Assembly: GCA_026193675.1 (NCBI GenBank)
Contig: JAPHSO010000294.1
Span: forward strand, 1-17,500
From: Gammaproteobacteria bacterium
GTDB lineage: Bacteria > Pseudomonadota > Gammaproteobacteria > Thiohalomonadales > Thiohalomonadaceae
Length of the DNA: 17,500 nucleotides
Reading direction: 5' to 3'
Shown piece after piece: positions 1 to 7,882 of this stretch (the stretch's first letter is position 1; every line of letters starts with the position of its first letter). The notes beneath the pieces are model-generated. The model was not told the DNA's origin and searched no databases. It worked only from the letters and a program-made list of their open reading frames with translations. Made by a program: the position numbers and the translations under genes.

Positions 1-683
1 AGCCGATGACAGAGTTCATGCACCACAACATATTCGATGATGCTGCTGGGAGCCATCATCAGACGCCAGTTGAACTGCAGGCGACCATCGGCTCGGCAGC
101 TACCCCAACGTGATTTGAAGTGGCGTATCTGAATATCGCCATAGCTGACACCTATCTTCTTCGAGAGCTGTTCAACCAACGTGGGGAGTCGCTCCTCGGC
201 ACGTTGTTGATACCAGCTACTCAGCAAGTTTTTGATCGCCTCATGACTTTGGCGTTTGATCGGTAGATTGACCCTCAGCCTGCCGGAGTGAAATTTGATC
301 CCCTGTTTCGTTTTGGGGATGTGGCTGATGGCGAGACGGTATCTCTTTCCCAGATATGTGATCGGTGCCCCGTCGACATATTGGGGCTCGGAAGGGGCAA
401 GATCTTCGGGGAGTGAGGCCTGATACTCGAGCTGCCTGCCGATCCACTCTGAACGTTTATTAAGCAGCTGTTGAATTCGGTAGAGGGCCAACCGCTTGGG
501 AGCCATCACTTTGATGCAGTTGTTGGCGACCCGAAAGGCGATGGTCTTTTTTCTCTGGGTTCGCTTGAGCTCGATAGGGGTATCGGGATGCTCAGGAAGA
601 TGGAGTTTGGTCCTCTCAGATGGCCCGGTTGAGCCTATCTTGATGGGCGGAAAGAGGAGAGCGTTGAGTAGTCGTTTTACCAT
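1..683 (-). CDS. YgjP/DUF45-type zinc metallopeptidase, 3' end cut off by window
   Basis: Reading the minus strand from the ATG at 683 gives 227 open codons running off the window edge, so the C-terminus is missing. The protein has a basic N-terminal region (about residues 38-52), the family signature HFKSRWGSC (188-196), a conserved FNWRL segment (204-208), and VHELCH (221-226), the HExxH-like zinc motif of the YgjP/DUF45 (M48-like, SprT-related) family. The third zinc ligand would lie beyond base 1. These proteins are predicted cytoplasmic metal-dependent hydrolases of unclear substrate. The start is the only in-frame ATG after a stop codon at 705-707; the ribosome site is weak. The gene lies 32 bases after ispB on the same strand, so it is probably cotranscribed. 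The family call is firm; the biological role is unknown. Confidence 0.88.
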   Translation of the reverse strand, partial: MVKRLLNALLFPPIKIGSTGPSERTKLHLPEHPDTPIELKRTQRKKTIAFRVANNCIKVMAPKRLALYRIQQLLNKRSEWIGRQLEYQASLPEDLAPSEPQYVDGAPITYLGKRYRLAISHIPKTKQGIKFHSGRLRVNLPIKRQSHEAIKNLLSSWYQQRAEERLPTLVEQLSKKIGVSYGDIQIRHFKSRWGSCRADGRLQFNWRLMMAPSSIIEYVVVHELCHR

Positions 684-715
684 CTTGTTAGTTAAGTTGG
701 ATGGTTAATATCACT

Positions 716-1684
716 CTAAAAATTTCTTTCAATTGAAAATTTCGCTAGACCAACAAGGGCCTCTTTGTAGTCAGAGTCGGGCAGAACATTAAGTGTTTCA
801 ATCGCCTTTTCAACTTCACGCTCGGCAGCTTTAAGAGTGTATTCAATCGCATCGCTCGTCCTGATTGCGGCAGATATCGCCTCAAGCTGTTCTCCACGAC
901 CATTGTTAATGGCATCACGAACCAGTTCGGCCTGTTCAGGTGTGCCGTTGTGGATCAGGTAGATGAGAGGCAGTGTCGGTTTTCCTTCTGCCAGGTCATC
1001 CCCCAGGTTCTTGCCAAGCTCCTCAGCATCACCGGTGTAGTCGAGTGCATCATCAACCAGTTGGAAGGCGATACCAAGATGAAGACCATAGGCGGCCATT
1101 GACGCTTCAATCTCACTGTTTTGGCCGGTGAGAACAGCGCCTAGCTGAGCAGATGATTCAAACAGCTTGGCTGTCTTGGAGCGAATCACCTCAAGGTAGC
1201 CGGCCTCATCCAGATCGGCATTATGGATATTGAGTAGCTGCTGTACTTCGCCTTCAGCGATGGTGTTGGTCGCCTCGGCCAGAATCTCCATCACCCGCAT
1301 GTTTTGTACGGTCACCATCATCTGGAAAGAGCGTGAATAGAGGAAGTCGCCAACCAGTACAGCAGCTTCGTTTCCAAAAACATTGTTGGCGGTCTGTTTG
1401 CCACGGCGTAGCTCAGAGCCATCAACAACATCATCGTGCAACAGTGTTGCGGTGTGGATAAACTCAATCACCGCCGCCAGCTCGTGGTGGTCTCTGCCTT
1501 TGTAGCCCAACGCATTAGCAATGAGCAGAATCAAAACAGGGCGGAGTCGCTTGCCACCACTACCGATGATGTAGTGGCTAATGGTATTAATTAATACGAT
1601 CTCTGAATGGAGACGTTCACGAATCACATTGTCGACAGCATCACGATCATCTGCGATAAGGTTGTAGATAGCTTCTATATTCAT
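716..1684 (-). CDS. ispB: Octaprenyl (polyprenyl) diphosphate synthase
   Basis: A trans-prenyltransferase that adds isopentenyl diphosphate units to farnesyl diphosphate to make the long side chain of ubiquinone or menaquinone, acting in the cytoplasm. The 322-residue length fits the family. The first aspartate-rich motif DDVVD is at residues 84-88 and the second, DDALD, at 212-216; both bind the Mg-diphosphate. The GGKRLRP substrate-binding segment is at 43-49. Small residues before the first motif fit a long-chain product, but octaprenyl versus another length cannot be decided from sequence alone. The ATG at 1684 has no clear Shine-Dalgarno sequence. A good -10 box lies upstream, and the gene is divergent from the membrane protein/mpl/ubiX operon. 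UbiX, encoded in that operon, also serves ubiquinone synthesis. Confidence 0.95.
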   Translation of the reverse strand: MNIEAIYNLIADDRDAVDNVIRERLHSEIVLINTISHYIIGSGGKRLRPVLILLIANALGYKGRDHHELAAVIEFIHTATLLHDDVVDGSELRRGKQTANNVFGNEAAVLVGDFLYSRSFQMMVTVQNMRVMEILAEATNTIAEGEVQQLLNIHNADLDEAGYLEVIRSKTAKLFESSAQLGAVLTGQNSEIEASMAAYGLHLGIAFQLVDDALDYTGDAEELGKNLGDDLAEGKPTLPLIYLIHNGTPEQAELVRDAINNGRGEQLEAISAAIRTSDAIEYTLKAAEREVEKAIETLNVLPDSDYKEALVGLAKFSIERNF

Positions 1685-1740
1685 TTGATTGCTGGCGAGA
1701 CTATTTGTAGTGACGGTTCGTATTTAAAGGATTGGCAGGT

Positions 1741-1768
1741 ATTATAGTGTGAATTGTTCATTGAGTAA
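1741..1768 (-). promoter_or_regulatory. Probable ispB promoter
   Basis: Read on the minus strand, 1741-1746 is a perfect TATAAT -10 box. Sixteen bases upstream, 1763-1768 reads TTACTC, a weak -35. The start point would fall about 50 bases before the ispB ATG. The rest of the 182-base divergent gap (1685-1866) is AT-rich and should also hold the promoter for the opposite operon, but I could not pick a convincing one there. Confidence 0.5.
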
Positions 1769-1866
1769 TGGGTTGGGACGATAATTAATTCTATGCAGGG
1801 ATTATTTTTAAAAGGGTGCTGTGCAGATAGTTGGGATGCGTCACTTAATGTGAAGCGTGGCGGCCG

Positions 1867-2370
1867 ATGAGCGCCCTGCTTAGAGCATTCTGGATGGTCT
1901 CCATCCTGAAAATGGCCCCGCAGGCAATTCCTGCATCTCAAACCCTGCTGGCATTAGTGGTTGTGACCCATTTCGCCATTGGTGCAATGCTCTCTGCTAC
2001 CGCTCTTCCTGCTGATGGGGCTGTGGTATCTGCGCTGTTGGGCACAGTGGTGATGATGGCCTTTGTCTATCTCATTTTAATGATGAGAGGTCAGTTACAA
2101 CGTTTTGTACAAACGGTTACCGCATTGGCCGGCTGTGAGGCGATGATCGGCCTGATTGCCCTGCCTCTGACCTACCTTTTTCATGCCGGAGGTGGAGAGT
2201 CTGGGTTGATCGCCCTCTTTTCACTGCTTATTTTTGCCTGGAACATCATGATTGCAGCCCATGTTTTTAAACACGCCTTTGACCTTAACTCTCAACAAGG
2301 GGTTTTCTACGCAGTGCTCTATATATTTACCTCGTTAATTGTAGGGACGATGCTGGGGGTATCGACATGA
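1867..2370 (+). CDS. Small four-helix integral membrane protein of unknown function
   Basis: I do not recognise a named family. The 167-residue protein has about four hydrophobic segments, near residues 25-45, 52-74, 82-106 and 115-135, plus a further hydrophobic C-terminal stretch around 143-165, so four or five membrane passes are possible. There is no signal peptide or obvious catalytic motif. It is the first gene of a run with mpl, whose ATG overlaps its TGA by 4 bases, so translation is probably coupled. The position suggests an envelope-related role or passenger status, but no function can be claimed. The ATG at 1867 follows an in-frame stop at 1846-1848 and has a poor ribosome site; ATGs at codons 10 and 16 are possible alternatives. 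Confidence 0.8.
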   Translation: MSALLRAFWMVSILKMAPQAIPASQTLLALVVVTHFAIGAMLSATALPADGAVVSALLGTVVMMAFVYLILMMRGQLQRFVQTVTALAGCEAMIGLIALPLTYLFHAGGGESGLIALFSLLIFAWNIMIAAHVFKHAFDLNSQQGVFYAVLYIFTSLIVGTMLGVST

Positions 2371-3746
2371 AGATCCATATTCTTGGAATCTGCGGTACTT
2401 TCATGGGGGGCGTGGCGATTCTGGCACGGGAGTTGGGCCATGAGGTGAGTGGGCAGGATCTTCATACCTATCCGCCAATGAGTACTCAACTGGAGGAGCA
2501 GGGGATTGCGCTGACGGAAGGTTACGACCCCAGCGGTATTCCCGATGGTGTCGATCTGGTGATTATTGGGAATGCGTTATCGAGGGGAAATCCCGCTGTT
2601 GAACATATTCTCAATCGGCGTATTCGATATATCTCTGGCGCGCAGTGGCTGAGTGAGAACCTGCTGCAGGATCGCTGGGTGATTGCGGTTGCCGGTACTC
2701 ACGGTAAAACAACCACCGCCTCAATGGTCGCCTCGATTCTGCAACGGTGCGGCATGGAGCCGGGATTTCTGATTGGAGGTATTGCCCATGAGCTGGGCAA
2801 ATCCGCCGATATGGGGGCTGAGCCCTTTTTTGTGGTTGAGGCAGATGAGTATGACACCGCCTTTTTTGATAAGCGCAGCAAGTTTGTTCACTATCTGCCA
2901 CAGACATTGGTGCTCAATAATCTTGAGTTTGATCACGCCGATATCTTTGATGATCTTGCGGCGATTCAGCGACAGTTTCATCATCTGGTTAGAACCGTCC
3001 CCAGTCGCGGCAAAATAATTCTTCCTGAGTCGGATAGTGCGCTCAATGAGGTGATCGAAATGGGCTGTTGGACGCCCACTGAGATGGTCGGTTCAGCTTC
3101 AGGATGGCAGGCGGTTGTCGATAACAACCAGGATGAGCCATCAAGTTCATTCGATGTGCTCTTTAAGGGGAAGCATATGGGCCGAGTCGAATGGGATCTT
3201 ATGGGTGAGCACAATGTGAATAATGGATTGGCGGCGATTGCGGCGGCTCACCATGCGGGACTGGAGATTGGCGATATCCTAAAGGCACTCTCTCAATTTG
3301 AGGGGGTTAAACGACGTATGGAGTTGCGCGGTGTGGTCAACGGGATAGAGATCTATGATGACTTTGCCCACCATCCAACAGCAATTGAGACAACCCTGGC
3401 CGGCCTGCGTAAAAGTGTTGCTACGGAGCGGCGTATATTGGCAATTATTGAGCCCCGTTCAAATACGATGAAGATGGGGGTTCATCGAGATCAACTGATC
3501 GATTCATGGCGTGAGGCGGATCGGGTTTTTCTGTTTGCAGATGATAGTGATGGGGCGTTCGGCTGGCTGGATGAGATTAAAGATAGTGTTGATAGCTATG
3601 CTGATCTGGAACAACTGATTGAATCGGTGATCTCCATTGCAGAAGAGGGTGATCAGATTTTGGTGATGAGCAATGGTGGTTTTGGTGGTATCCATCAGAA
3701 GCTGATTGGTCGTCTTGAGAGTCGTTTTATGGGAGAGGCGGTATGA
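2367..3746 (+). CDS. mpl: UDP-N-acetylmuramate:L-Ala-gamma-D-Glu-meso-DAP ligase (murein recycling)
   Basis: Mpl attaches the recycled murein tripeptide to UDP-MurNAc using ATP in the cytoplasm, bypassing MurC-MurF. At 459 residues it matches the Mpl subfamily of Mur ligases. The N-terminal Rossmann-type domain begins HILGICGTFMGG, the Mpl form of the MurC glycine motif. The ATP P-loop GTHGKTTT is at about residues 110-117. Further Mur-ligase signatures are VEADEYD and the HNVNNGLAA segment, and DDFAHHPTAI lies in the C-terminal domain. The start overlaps the preceding stop (ATGA) and has a G-rich ribosome site (GGGGGT) seven bases upstream. The ubiX ATG overlaps its stop in the same way. MurC was considered, but the N-terminal motif and the ubiX neighbour favour Mpl. 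Confidence 0.95.
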   Translation: MKIHILGICGTFMGGVAILARELGHEVSGQDLHTYPPMSTQLEEQGIALTEGYDPSGIPDGVDLVIIGNALSRGNPAVEHILNRRIRYISGAQWLSENLLQDRWVIAVAGTHGKTTTASMVASILQRCGMEPGFLIGGIAHELGKSADMGAEPFFVVEADEYDTAFFDKRSKFVHYLPQTLVLNNLEFDHADIFDDLAAIQRQFHHLVRTVPSRGKIILPESDSALNEVIEMGCWTPTEMVGSASGWQAVVDNNQDEPSSSFDVLFKGKHMGRVEWDLMGEHNVNNGLAAIAAAHHAGLEIGDILKALSQFEGVKRRMELRGVVNGIEIYDDFAHHPTAIETTLAGLRKSVATERRILAIIEPRSNTMKMGVHRDQLIDSWREADRVFLFADDSDGAFGWLDEIKDSVDSYADLEQLIESVISIAEEGDQILVMSNGGFGGIHQKLIGRLESRFMGEAV

Positions 3747-4366
3747 GTCAGAATAGAGCAATCTCTCTGGCGATTACCGGGGCCTCGGGAGCCGCCTATG
3801 GTCTGCGTCTGCTGGAGATCCTGATCCAAAGTGGTGAGCAGGTCTATTTGATGATCTCCAAACCGGCTCAAGTGGTGATTGCGACCGAAACCGATATTAA
3901 GCTGCCGAGTGGCAATCGTGAGATTGAAAAATTTCTTAGTGAAAAATATGGTGCGGTAGAGGGACAGATTCAGCTGTTTGGACAGGAGCAGTGGTTCTCT
4001 CCAGTGGCCAGTGGCTCCAATGCCCCGCGGGCGATGGTGGTCTGTCCCTGTTCGACCAGCTCACTTTCATCAATTGCCACAGGAGCGAGTAACTCACTGA
4101 TGGAGCGGGCTGCAGATGTGATGATTAAAGAGCAACGCAAGCTGATTCTGGTGCCACGTGAGACTCCCTACTCGCCAATCCATCTGGAACATATGCTTAA
4201 ACTCTCACAGATTGGAGTGACCATCCTGGCGGCAAGCCCCGGTTTTTATCAAAAGCCGGAGTCAATTGAAGATCTAGTTGATTTTGTGGTGGCGCGAATT
4301 CTGGATCATCTGGATATTGAACATACCCTGATGAAGAGATGGGGCAGTTCAGATCAAAACGCTTAA
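3743..4366 (+). CDS. ubiX: Flavin prenyltransferase UbiX
   Basis: UbiX joins dimethylallyl phosphate to FMN to make prenylated FMN, the cofactor of the UbiD decarboxylase in ubiquinone synthesis. The 207-residue protein has the flavin-binding GASG turn (13-16), and SPVASGS (86-92), part of the conserved loop. Residues S15, E49, R122, K129, R139, E140, Y169 and R185 fall where, from memory, the P. aeruginosa enzyme has its active-site residues. The segment VPRETPYSPIHL (137-148) is typical. It is last in a three-gene operon; its ATG overlaps the mpl stop and is preceded by GGGAGAGG. No ubiD is in the window. A strong terminator follows at once. Confidence 0.96.
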   Translation: MSQNRAISLAITGASGAAYGLRLLEILIQSGEQVYLMISKPAQVVIATETDIKLPSGNREIEKFLSEKYGAVEGQIQLFGQEQWFSPVASGSNAPRAMVVCPCSTSSLSSIATGASNSLMERAADVMIKEQRKLILVPRETPYSPIHLEHMLKLSQIGVTILAASPGFYQKPESIEDLVDFVVARILDHLDIEHTLMKRWGSSDQNA

Positions 4367-4386
4367 CAGCTAGAAGCCTTATAAAG

Positions 4387-4422
4387 AAAACCCCGTCCAG
4401 AACTGATCTGGACGGGGTTTTT
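4387..4422. terminator. Bidirectional rho-independent terminator between ubiX and the barrel gene
   Basis: A perfect GC-rich stem: CCCCGTCCAG at 4391-4400 pairs with CTGGACGGGG at 4408-4417, around a loop AACTGAT. It is flanked by four A's on the left and five T's on the right. The A/T flanks let it terminate transcription from both sides, which fits the convergent genes ubiX (ends 4366) and the outer-membrane protein (ends 4446). Confidence 0.93.
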
Positions 4423-4445
4423 ATTTGAGTCTCTCTTCTAAAAGA

Positions 4446-5081
4446 CTAGAAGTGATAGGTGAGACCGACAGTAATGACTGGGAGCATCTTCATAGCATTA
4501 TCTCCAGCGAGCTCATCTTCCAGTGCTGCAATTTGTGCCGGAGATGCACCAGCAGCAGAGTTGATAGTTGCGGTAGGTTTGGAGTCGAGAAGAACACCTA
4601 CATCAACATTAAACCCAAAGGTGTCATCTTGCTCTGCGGCATTACCCCAACCGATCCCCACATAAGGGCTTGCCTTAAAATCAATATCAGCATCAACAGT
4701 CGTATTAACTGTTCCAGCGCCACCAAAATCGATATTTCCAGATGCGGTTAGGTTGATGTTGCCACTGTTTGTAACATAACCAGCCGTTAGTCGTAGATCT
4801 CCGGCAAAGATCATCCAGTCAGCGTAGACACCCATGGTGTTTACTTTTGATGTGATTGCAAAGTCATTGGCTTCAATCGTTACATCAGCACTCTTTGTGC
4901 CGCCCATAAACCCACCCCGAACATTCACCATAGGATGTACTGAATAGGTGATATCTGCACCGGTACCTACACCTAGACCCACAAGTCCGGTATTGACGGC
5001 AACACCAAAACCCTCTGCTGAAGCAGCAGAAGCACCTGCAAGCAGGGCAATGCCCAGGGCCAAACTCTTTTTATCCATCAT
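4446..5081 (-). CDS. Small outer-membrane beta-barrel protein
   Basis: An exported protein of 211 residues. A classic signal peptide is visible: MMDKK, a hydrophobic core, then ASAASA with likely cleavage before EGFG (mature protein from about residue 23). The mature part has alternating hydrophobic strands rich in Gly, Thr, Asn and Asp, few Lys or Arg and no Cys. It ends in ITVGLTYHF, whose terminal Phe is the usual BAM recognition signal. This points to an 8- to 10-strand OmpA/OmpW-like barrel, without an OmpA-type peptidoglycan-binding domain. Start choice: AGGAG lies 7-8 bases before the ATG at 5081; an in-frame TTG just upstream (5084) and the next ATG (5078) are less likely. The specific function is unknown. 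It lies 77 bases after hemL on the same strand. Confidence 0.85.
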   Translation of the reverse strand: MMDKKSLALGIALLAGASAASAEGFGVAVNTGLVGLGVGTGADITYSVHPMVNVRGGFMGGTKSADVTIEANDFAITSKVNTMGVYADWMIFAGDLRLTAGYVTNSGNINLTASGNIDFGGAGTVNTTVDADIDFKASPYVGIGWGNAAEQDDTFGFNVDVGVLLDSKPTATINSAAGASPAQIAALEDELAGDNAMKMLPVITVGLTYHF

Positions 5082-5158
5082 CAAAACTCTCCTGTGAGTA
5101 ACATATTAAATTCGTGTCGATTGTTACACGCTCTATTATGAGCTGTAAACCATACTGT

Positions 5159-6442
5159 TTATAAGGTTGATAGCACCTTTGCGGCAGATGCAATCGTAGA
5201 CTCCAGATCGGCATCCGTATGCATTGATGAGACAAAGCCCGCCTCAAATGCTGATGGCGCAAGATAGATCCCCTCATCCAGCATGCCGTGATAGAACTTC
5301 TTAAAGCGCTCAGCATCACATCTGTCGACCACCTGCTGGAAGTTGGTGATCTCAGTCTCTTCAGTGAAAAAGAGGCCAAACATGCCGCCCACATGATTTG
5401 CCGTCATCGGAATGCCTGAAGATTTGGCGGCATCGAGAATGCCGTTAACCAGCTTCTCAACCTTCACTGAAAGGTCGGCATAAAAATTCTCAGTCGATAC
5501 GATATTTAGTGTGGCCAGACCGGCTGCCATCGCCACCGGATTACCTGAGAGGGTACCGGCCTGATAGACCGGGCCGAGCGGGGCAATATGTCCCATAATT
5601 TCGCGCTTACCTCCAAAGGCACCAACCGGCATACCGCCGCCAACCACCTTACCCAGTGTGGTGAGGTCGGGCTTGATTCCGTAGTGTCCCTGCGCACCGC
5701 CAAGGCCGACACGGAATCCGGTCATCACCTCATCAAAGATCAGAACTGTGCCGTACTCGTCACAGATCTCACGTAGCCCTTCGTGGAAGCCGGCTACGGG
5801 AGGGATGCAGTTCATATTTCCGGCGACCGGTTCGACGATGATGCAGGCGATCTCACTGCCCGCTTCGGCGAAGGCTGCCTTCACCGAGTCGATATCATTA
5901 TAGGTAAGGGTGATGGTCTGCTCAGCAAGCGAGGCGGGTACGCCGGGTGAATTTGGTACCCCTAAGGTGAGTGCGCCAGAGCCGGCTTTCACCAGCAATG
6001 AGTCGGAGTGGCCGTGATAGCAGCCCTCAAACTTAACAATCTTATCGCGACCGGTATAACCACGCGCCAGACGAATTGCACTCATGGTCGCCTCTGTTCC
6101 GGAGCTGACCATGCGCACCATCTCCATTGATGGCACCAGTTCGCAAAGACGATCTGCCATCTCGGTTTCGAGAATGGTGGGTGCTCCAAATGAGAGGCCA
6201 CTCTCGGCGGTGGTTTGTACCGCTTTAATCACATCAGGATGGGCATGACCTGCAACCATTGGTCCCCATGAGGCGACATAGTCGATATATTTTTTATCAG
6301 ATTCGTCCCAAACATGGGCCCCAGCCCCCTTTTTGAAGAAGACGGGATCTCCTCCGACACCGTTAAATGCACGTACAGGTGAGTTAACGCCACCGGGGAT
6401 GTGTTTTTTAGCAGCCTCGAAGAGTGAATGGTTGTCTGACAT
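5159..6442 (-). CDS. hemL: Glutamate-1-semialdehyde 2,1-aminomutase
   Basis: This PLP enzyme converts glutamate-1-semialdehyde to 5-aminolevulinate, the committed tetrapyrrole precursor of the C5 heme pathway. It has 427 residues, as expected. Visible signatures are GGVNSPVRAF (17-26), SSGTEATM (113-120), which binds the PLP phosphate, FDEVMTGFR (236-244), with the PLP-ring aspartate D237, and TLGKVVGGG (262-270), with the PLP lysine K265. An AGGA ribosome site sits seven bases before the ATG. It is the last gene of the six-gene minus-strand run, 20 bases after thiE. No hairpin terminator is apparent in the 77 bases after it, so some read-through into the barrel gene is possible. Another heme gene, hemJ, lies in the same run. 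Confidence 0.97.
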   Translation of the reverse strand: MSDNHSLFEAAKKHIPGGVNSPVRAFNGVGGDPVFFKKGAGAHVWDESDKKYIDYVASWGPMVAGHAHPDVIKAVQTTAESGLSFGAPTILETEMADRLCELVPSMEMVRMVSSGTEATMSAIRLARGYTGRDKIVKFEGCYHGHSDSLLVKAGSGALTLGVPNSPGVPASLAEQTITLTYNDIDSVKAAFAEAGSEIACIIVEPVAGNMNCIPPVAGFHEGLREICDEYGTVLIFDEVMTGFRVGLGGAQGHYGIKPDLTTLGKVVGGGMPVGAFGGKREIMGHIAPLGPVYQAGTLSGNPVAMAAGLATLNIVSTENFYADLSVKVEKLVNGILDAAKSSGIPMTANHVGGMFGLFFTEETEITNFQQVVDRCDAERFKKFYHGMLDEGIYLAPSAFEAGFVSSMHTDADLESTIASAAKVLSTL

Positions 6443-6462
6443 GGTTATTCCTGAAGTTTTGG

Positions 6463-7092
6463 TTAATTAAATAGGGTTTGAAGTCGTTGGGCGGCAGCGG
6501 TGATCTCTGTGGCCGTTGGACGATCAAAAAGATCGCTAATCACTGCAAGAAGATCAGCACCGGCCTCGACCAGTTGAGCACCATTTTCGGCGGTGATGCC
6601 GCCGATGGCAACCACCGGAACCGTTATCTCATTTTTGGCGCGCTCTAATAGCTCTAAATGGGCACCCACCGCATCGGGTTTGATGTTGGATGAGAAGAAG
6701 CGGCCAAAGGCGACATAGTCGGCTCCCGCATCCTCTGCCTCCTGAGCCAGCTCAAAGCGGTTATAGCAGGAGACGCCGATGATGGTCTCAGTTCCGAGTT
6801 GCTGGCGGGCCTCATTGAGGGAGTTATCTTCCTGACCGATGTGGAGTCCGTCAGCGCCAATCTGAGCGGCCAACTCCAGATCATCATTCACGATAAAGGT
6901 GACATTGTGATCACGACAGAGCTGTTGCAGAGTGGTCGCCTCTTTTAATCGGCGAGTATGATCAGCAGATTTATCACGATACTGCACCACTACCGCACCA
7001 CCAATGATGGCAGCCTCGACCGACTCAACCAGTCGTTCACCAATCAACCGACTGTCGGTGATGGCATAGAGTCCTCTTGCAAGCCTACTCAT
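6463..7092 (-). CDS. thiE: Thiamine-phosphate synthase
   Basis: ThiE couples HMP-pyrophosphate to the thiazole phosphate to form thiamine phosphate in the cytoplasm. The 209-residue TIM barrel shows QYRDK (37-41), which binds the diphosphate, FIVNDDLELA with a Mg-binding Asp, DGLHIGQED, GVSCYN, FGRFFSSNIKPDA and AIGGI. The loop GRFFSSNIKP differs from the textbook GPxFxTxTK, as it does in other gammaproteobacterial ThiE proteins I recall, so I do not read it as loss of function. Its start overlaps the end of thiD by 8 bases, so the two steps are translationally coupled. The other thiamine genes (thiC, thiG, thiS) are not in the window. Confidence 0.95.
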   Translation of the reverse strand: MSRLARGLYAITDSRLIGERLVESVEAAIIGGAVVVQYRDKSADHTRRLKEATTLQQLCRDHNVTFIVNDDLELAAQIGADGLHIGQEDNSLNEARQQLGTETIIGVSCYNRFELAQEAEDAGADYVAFGRFFSSNIKPDAVGAHLELLERAKNEITVPVVAIGGITAENGAQLVEAGADLLAVISDLFDRPTATEITAAAQRLQTLFN

Positions 7093-7882
7093 CTATAGCC
7101 TGATGAACTCGGTTGGGATGATGTTGTCCATGACCAATCCTGTATCCCTGTTTAAGGCTCTGCCAGGTAAACTGTTGGGCCTCATTAACGGCCCGGTGTA
7201 ACGCTTCACCCTGTGCGATTTTCGCTGCAATGGCTGAGGCTAAAGTGCAACCGGAACCGTGATAGCTGTTTGAAAGTCGAGGCCAGTCGAGAGACGATTT
7301 GGTATGAACTGTATAGAGCGTATTGATCACATCATCGGTGTGAGCATGGGTACCGGTGATCAACACCGCTTGAGCCCCTGCTTTAAGCAAGGCTTCTCCC
7401 ACCTCATCAAGAGAGTCCGCTTCGGGGACTAACTGCTGAGCCTCATCACTATTGGGTGTAATGATTGTGGTAAATGGAAGTAGCTCGTGCAATCTAACGG
7501 TAAATGATTCACTGCTCAGAGATGCGCCGCCACCAGCCCGTAGGATTGTATCCATCACCACCGGAATGTCGGGGTTATTTTTTAGAATTAATTGGATCGC
7601 ATGAAGATTCTCTAAACTACCGATCAACCCGATCTTAATCGCATCGACCTTGACATCATTAAGTATGGTCTCGGCCTGTTGGGTCACCAGCTCAGCGGAT
7701 ACCGGTTCAAGCCGATCCACATTAGTGGTGTCCTGAACCGTCAGTGCAGTGATGATGGGCAGTGGCTGACAACCGAAGTGACTGATCACTTCGATATCTG
7801 CGCTGATGCCAGCACCACCGGAGGGATCATTTCCCGCAAAGATTAAAACTGTGGGTGGCGCAGCGTGATGGTGAGATTTCAT
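7085..7882 (-). CDS. thiD: Hydroxymethylpyrimidine/phosphomethylpyrimidine kinase
   Basis: ThiD phosphorylates HMP and HMP-phosphate to HMP-pyrophosphate, which ThiE uses. The 265-residue ribokinase-fold protein carries FAGNDPSGGAGISADI (15-30), typical of ThiD, TALTVQDT (46-53), ITPNSDEA (141-148), and the anion-hole/catalytic motif GSGCTLASA (209-217). The catalytic Cys is at 212. Histidine-rich stretches occur at both ends (HHH at 4-6, HGQHH at 251-255); they may be chance or weak metal-binding sites. The ATG overlaps the aldolase stop by 4 bases. No TPP riboswitch can fit before it, because the upstream gene runs directly into it. Confidence 0.95.
   Translation of the reverse strand: MKSHHHAAPPTVLIFAGNDPSGGAGISADIEVISHFGCQPLPIITALTVQDTTNVDRLEPVSAELVTQQAETILNDVKVDAIKIGLIGSLENLHAIQLILKNNPDIPVVMDTILRAGGGASLSSESFTVRLHELLPFTTIITPNSDEAQQLVPEADSLDEVGEALLKAGAQAVLITGTHAHTDDVINTLYTVHTKSSLDWPRLSNSYHGSGCTLASAIAAKIAQGEALHRAVNEAQQFTWQSLKQGYRIGHGQHHPNRVHQAIDE

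Noticed and set aside
496..708. Open frame of 70 codons on the plus strand
   Set aside because: It lies antisense to the YgjP-type metallopeptidase, whose motifs are unmistakable, and has no family resemblance or ribosome site.
5098..5158. Candidate promoter for the barrel gene and a GCTC/GAGC dyad downstream of hemL
   Set aside because: Only weak -10-like words (TAATAT, CATAAT) without matching -35 boxes, and a four-base dyad; not strong enough to list.
6663..6692. Non-canonical ThiE loop (GRFFSSNIKP instead of GPxFxTxTK) considered as a loss of function
   Set aside because: Other gammaproteobacterial ThiE proteins have similar GRFF loops, and all other active-site motifs are intact.
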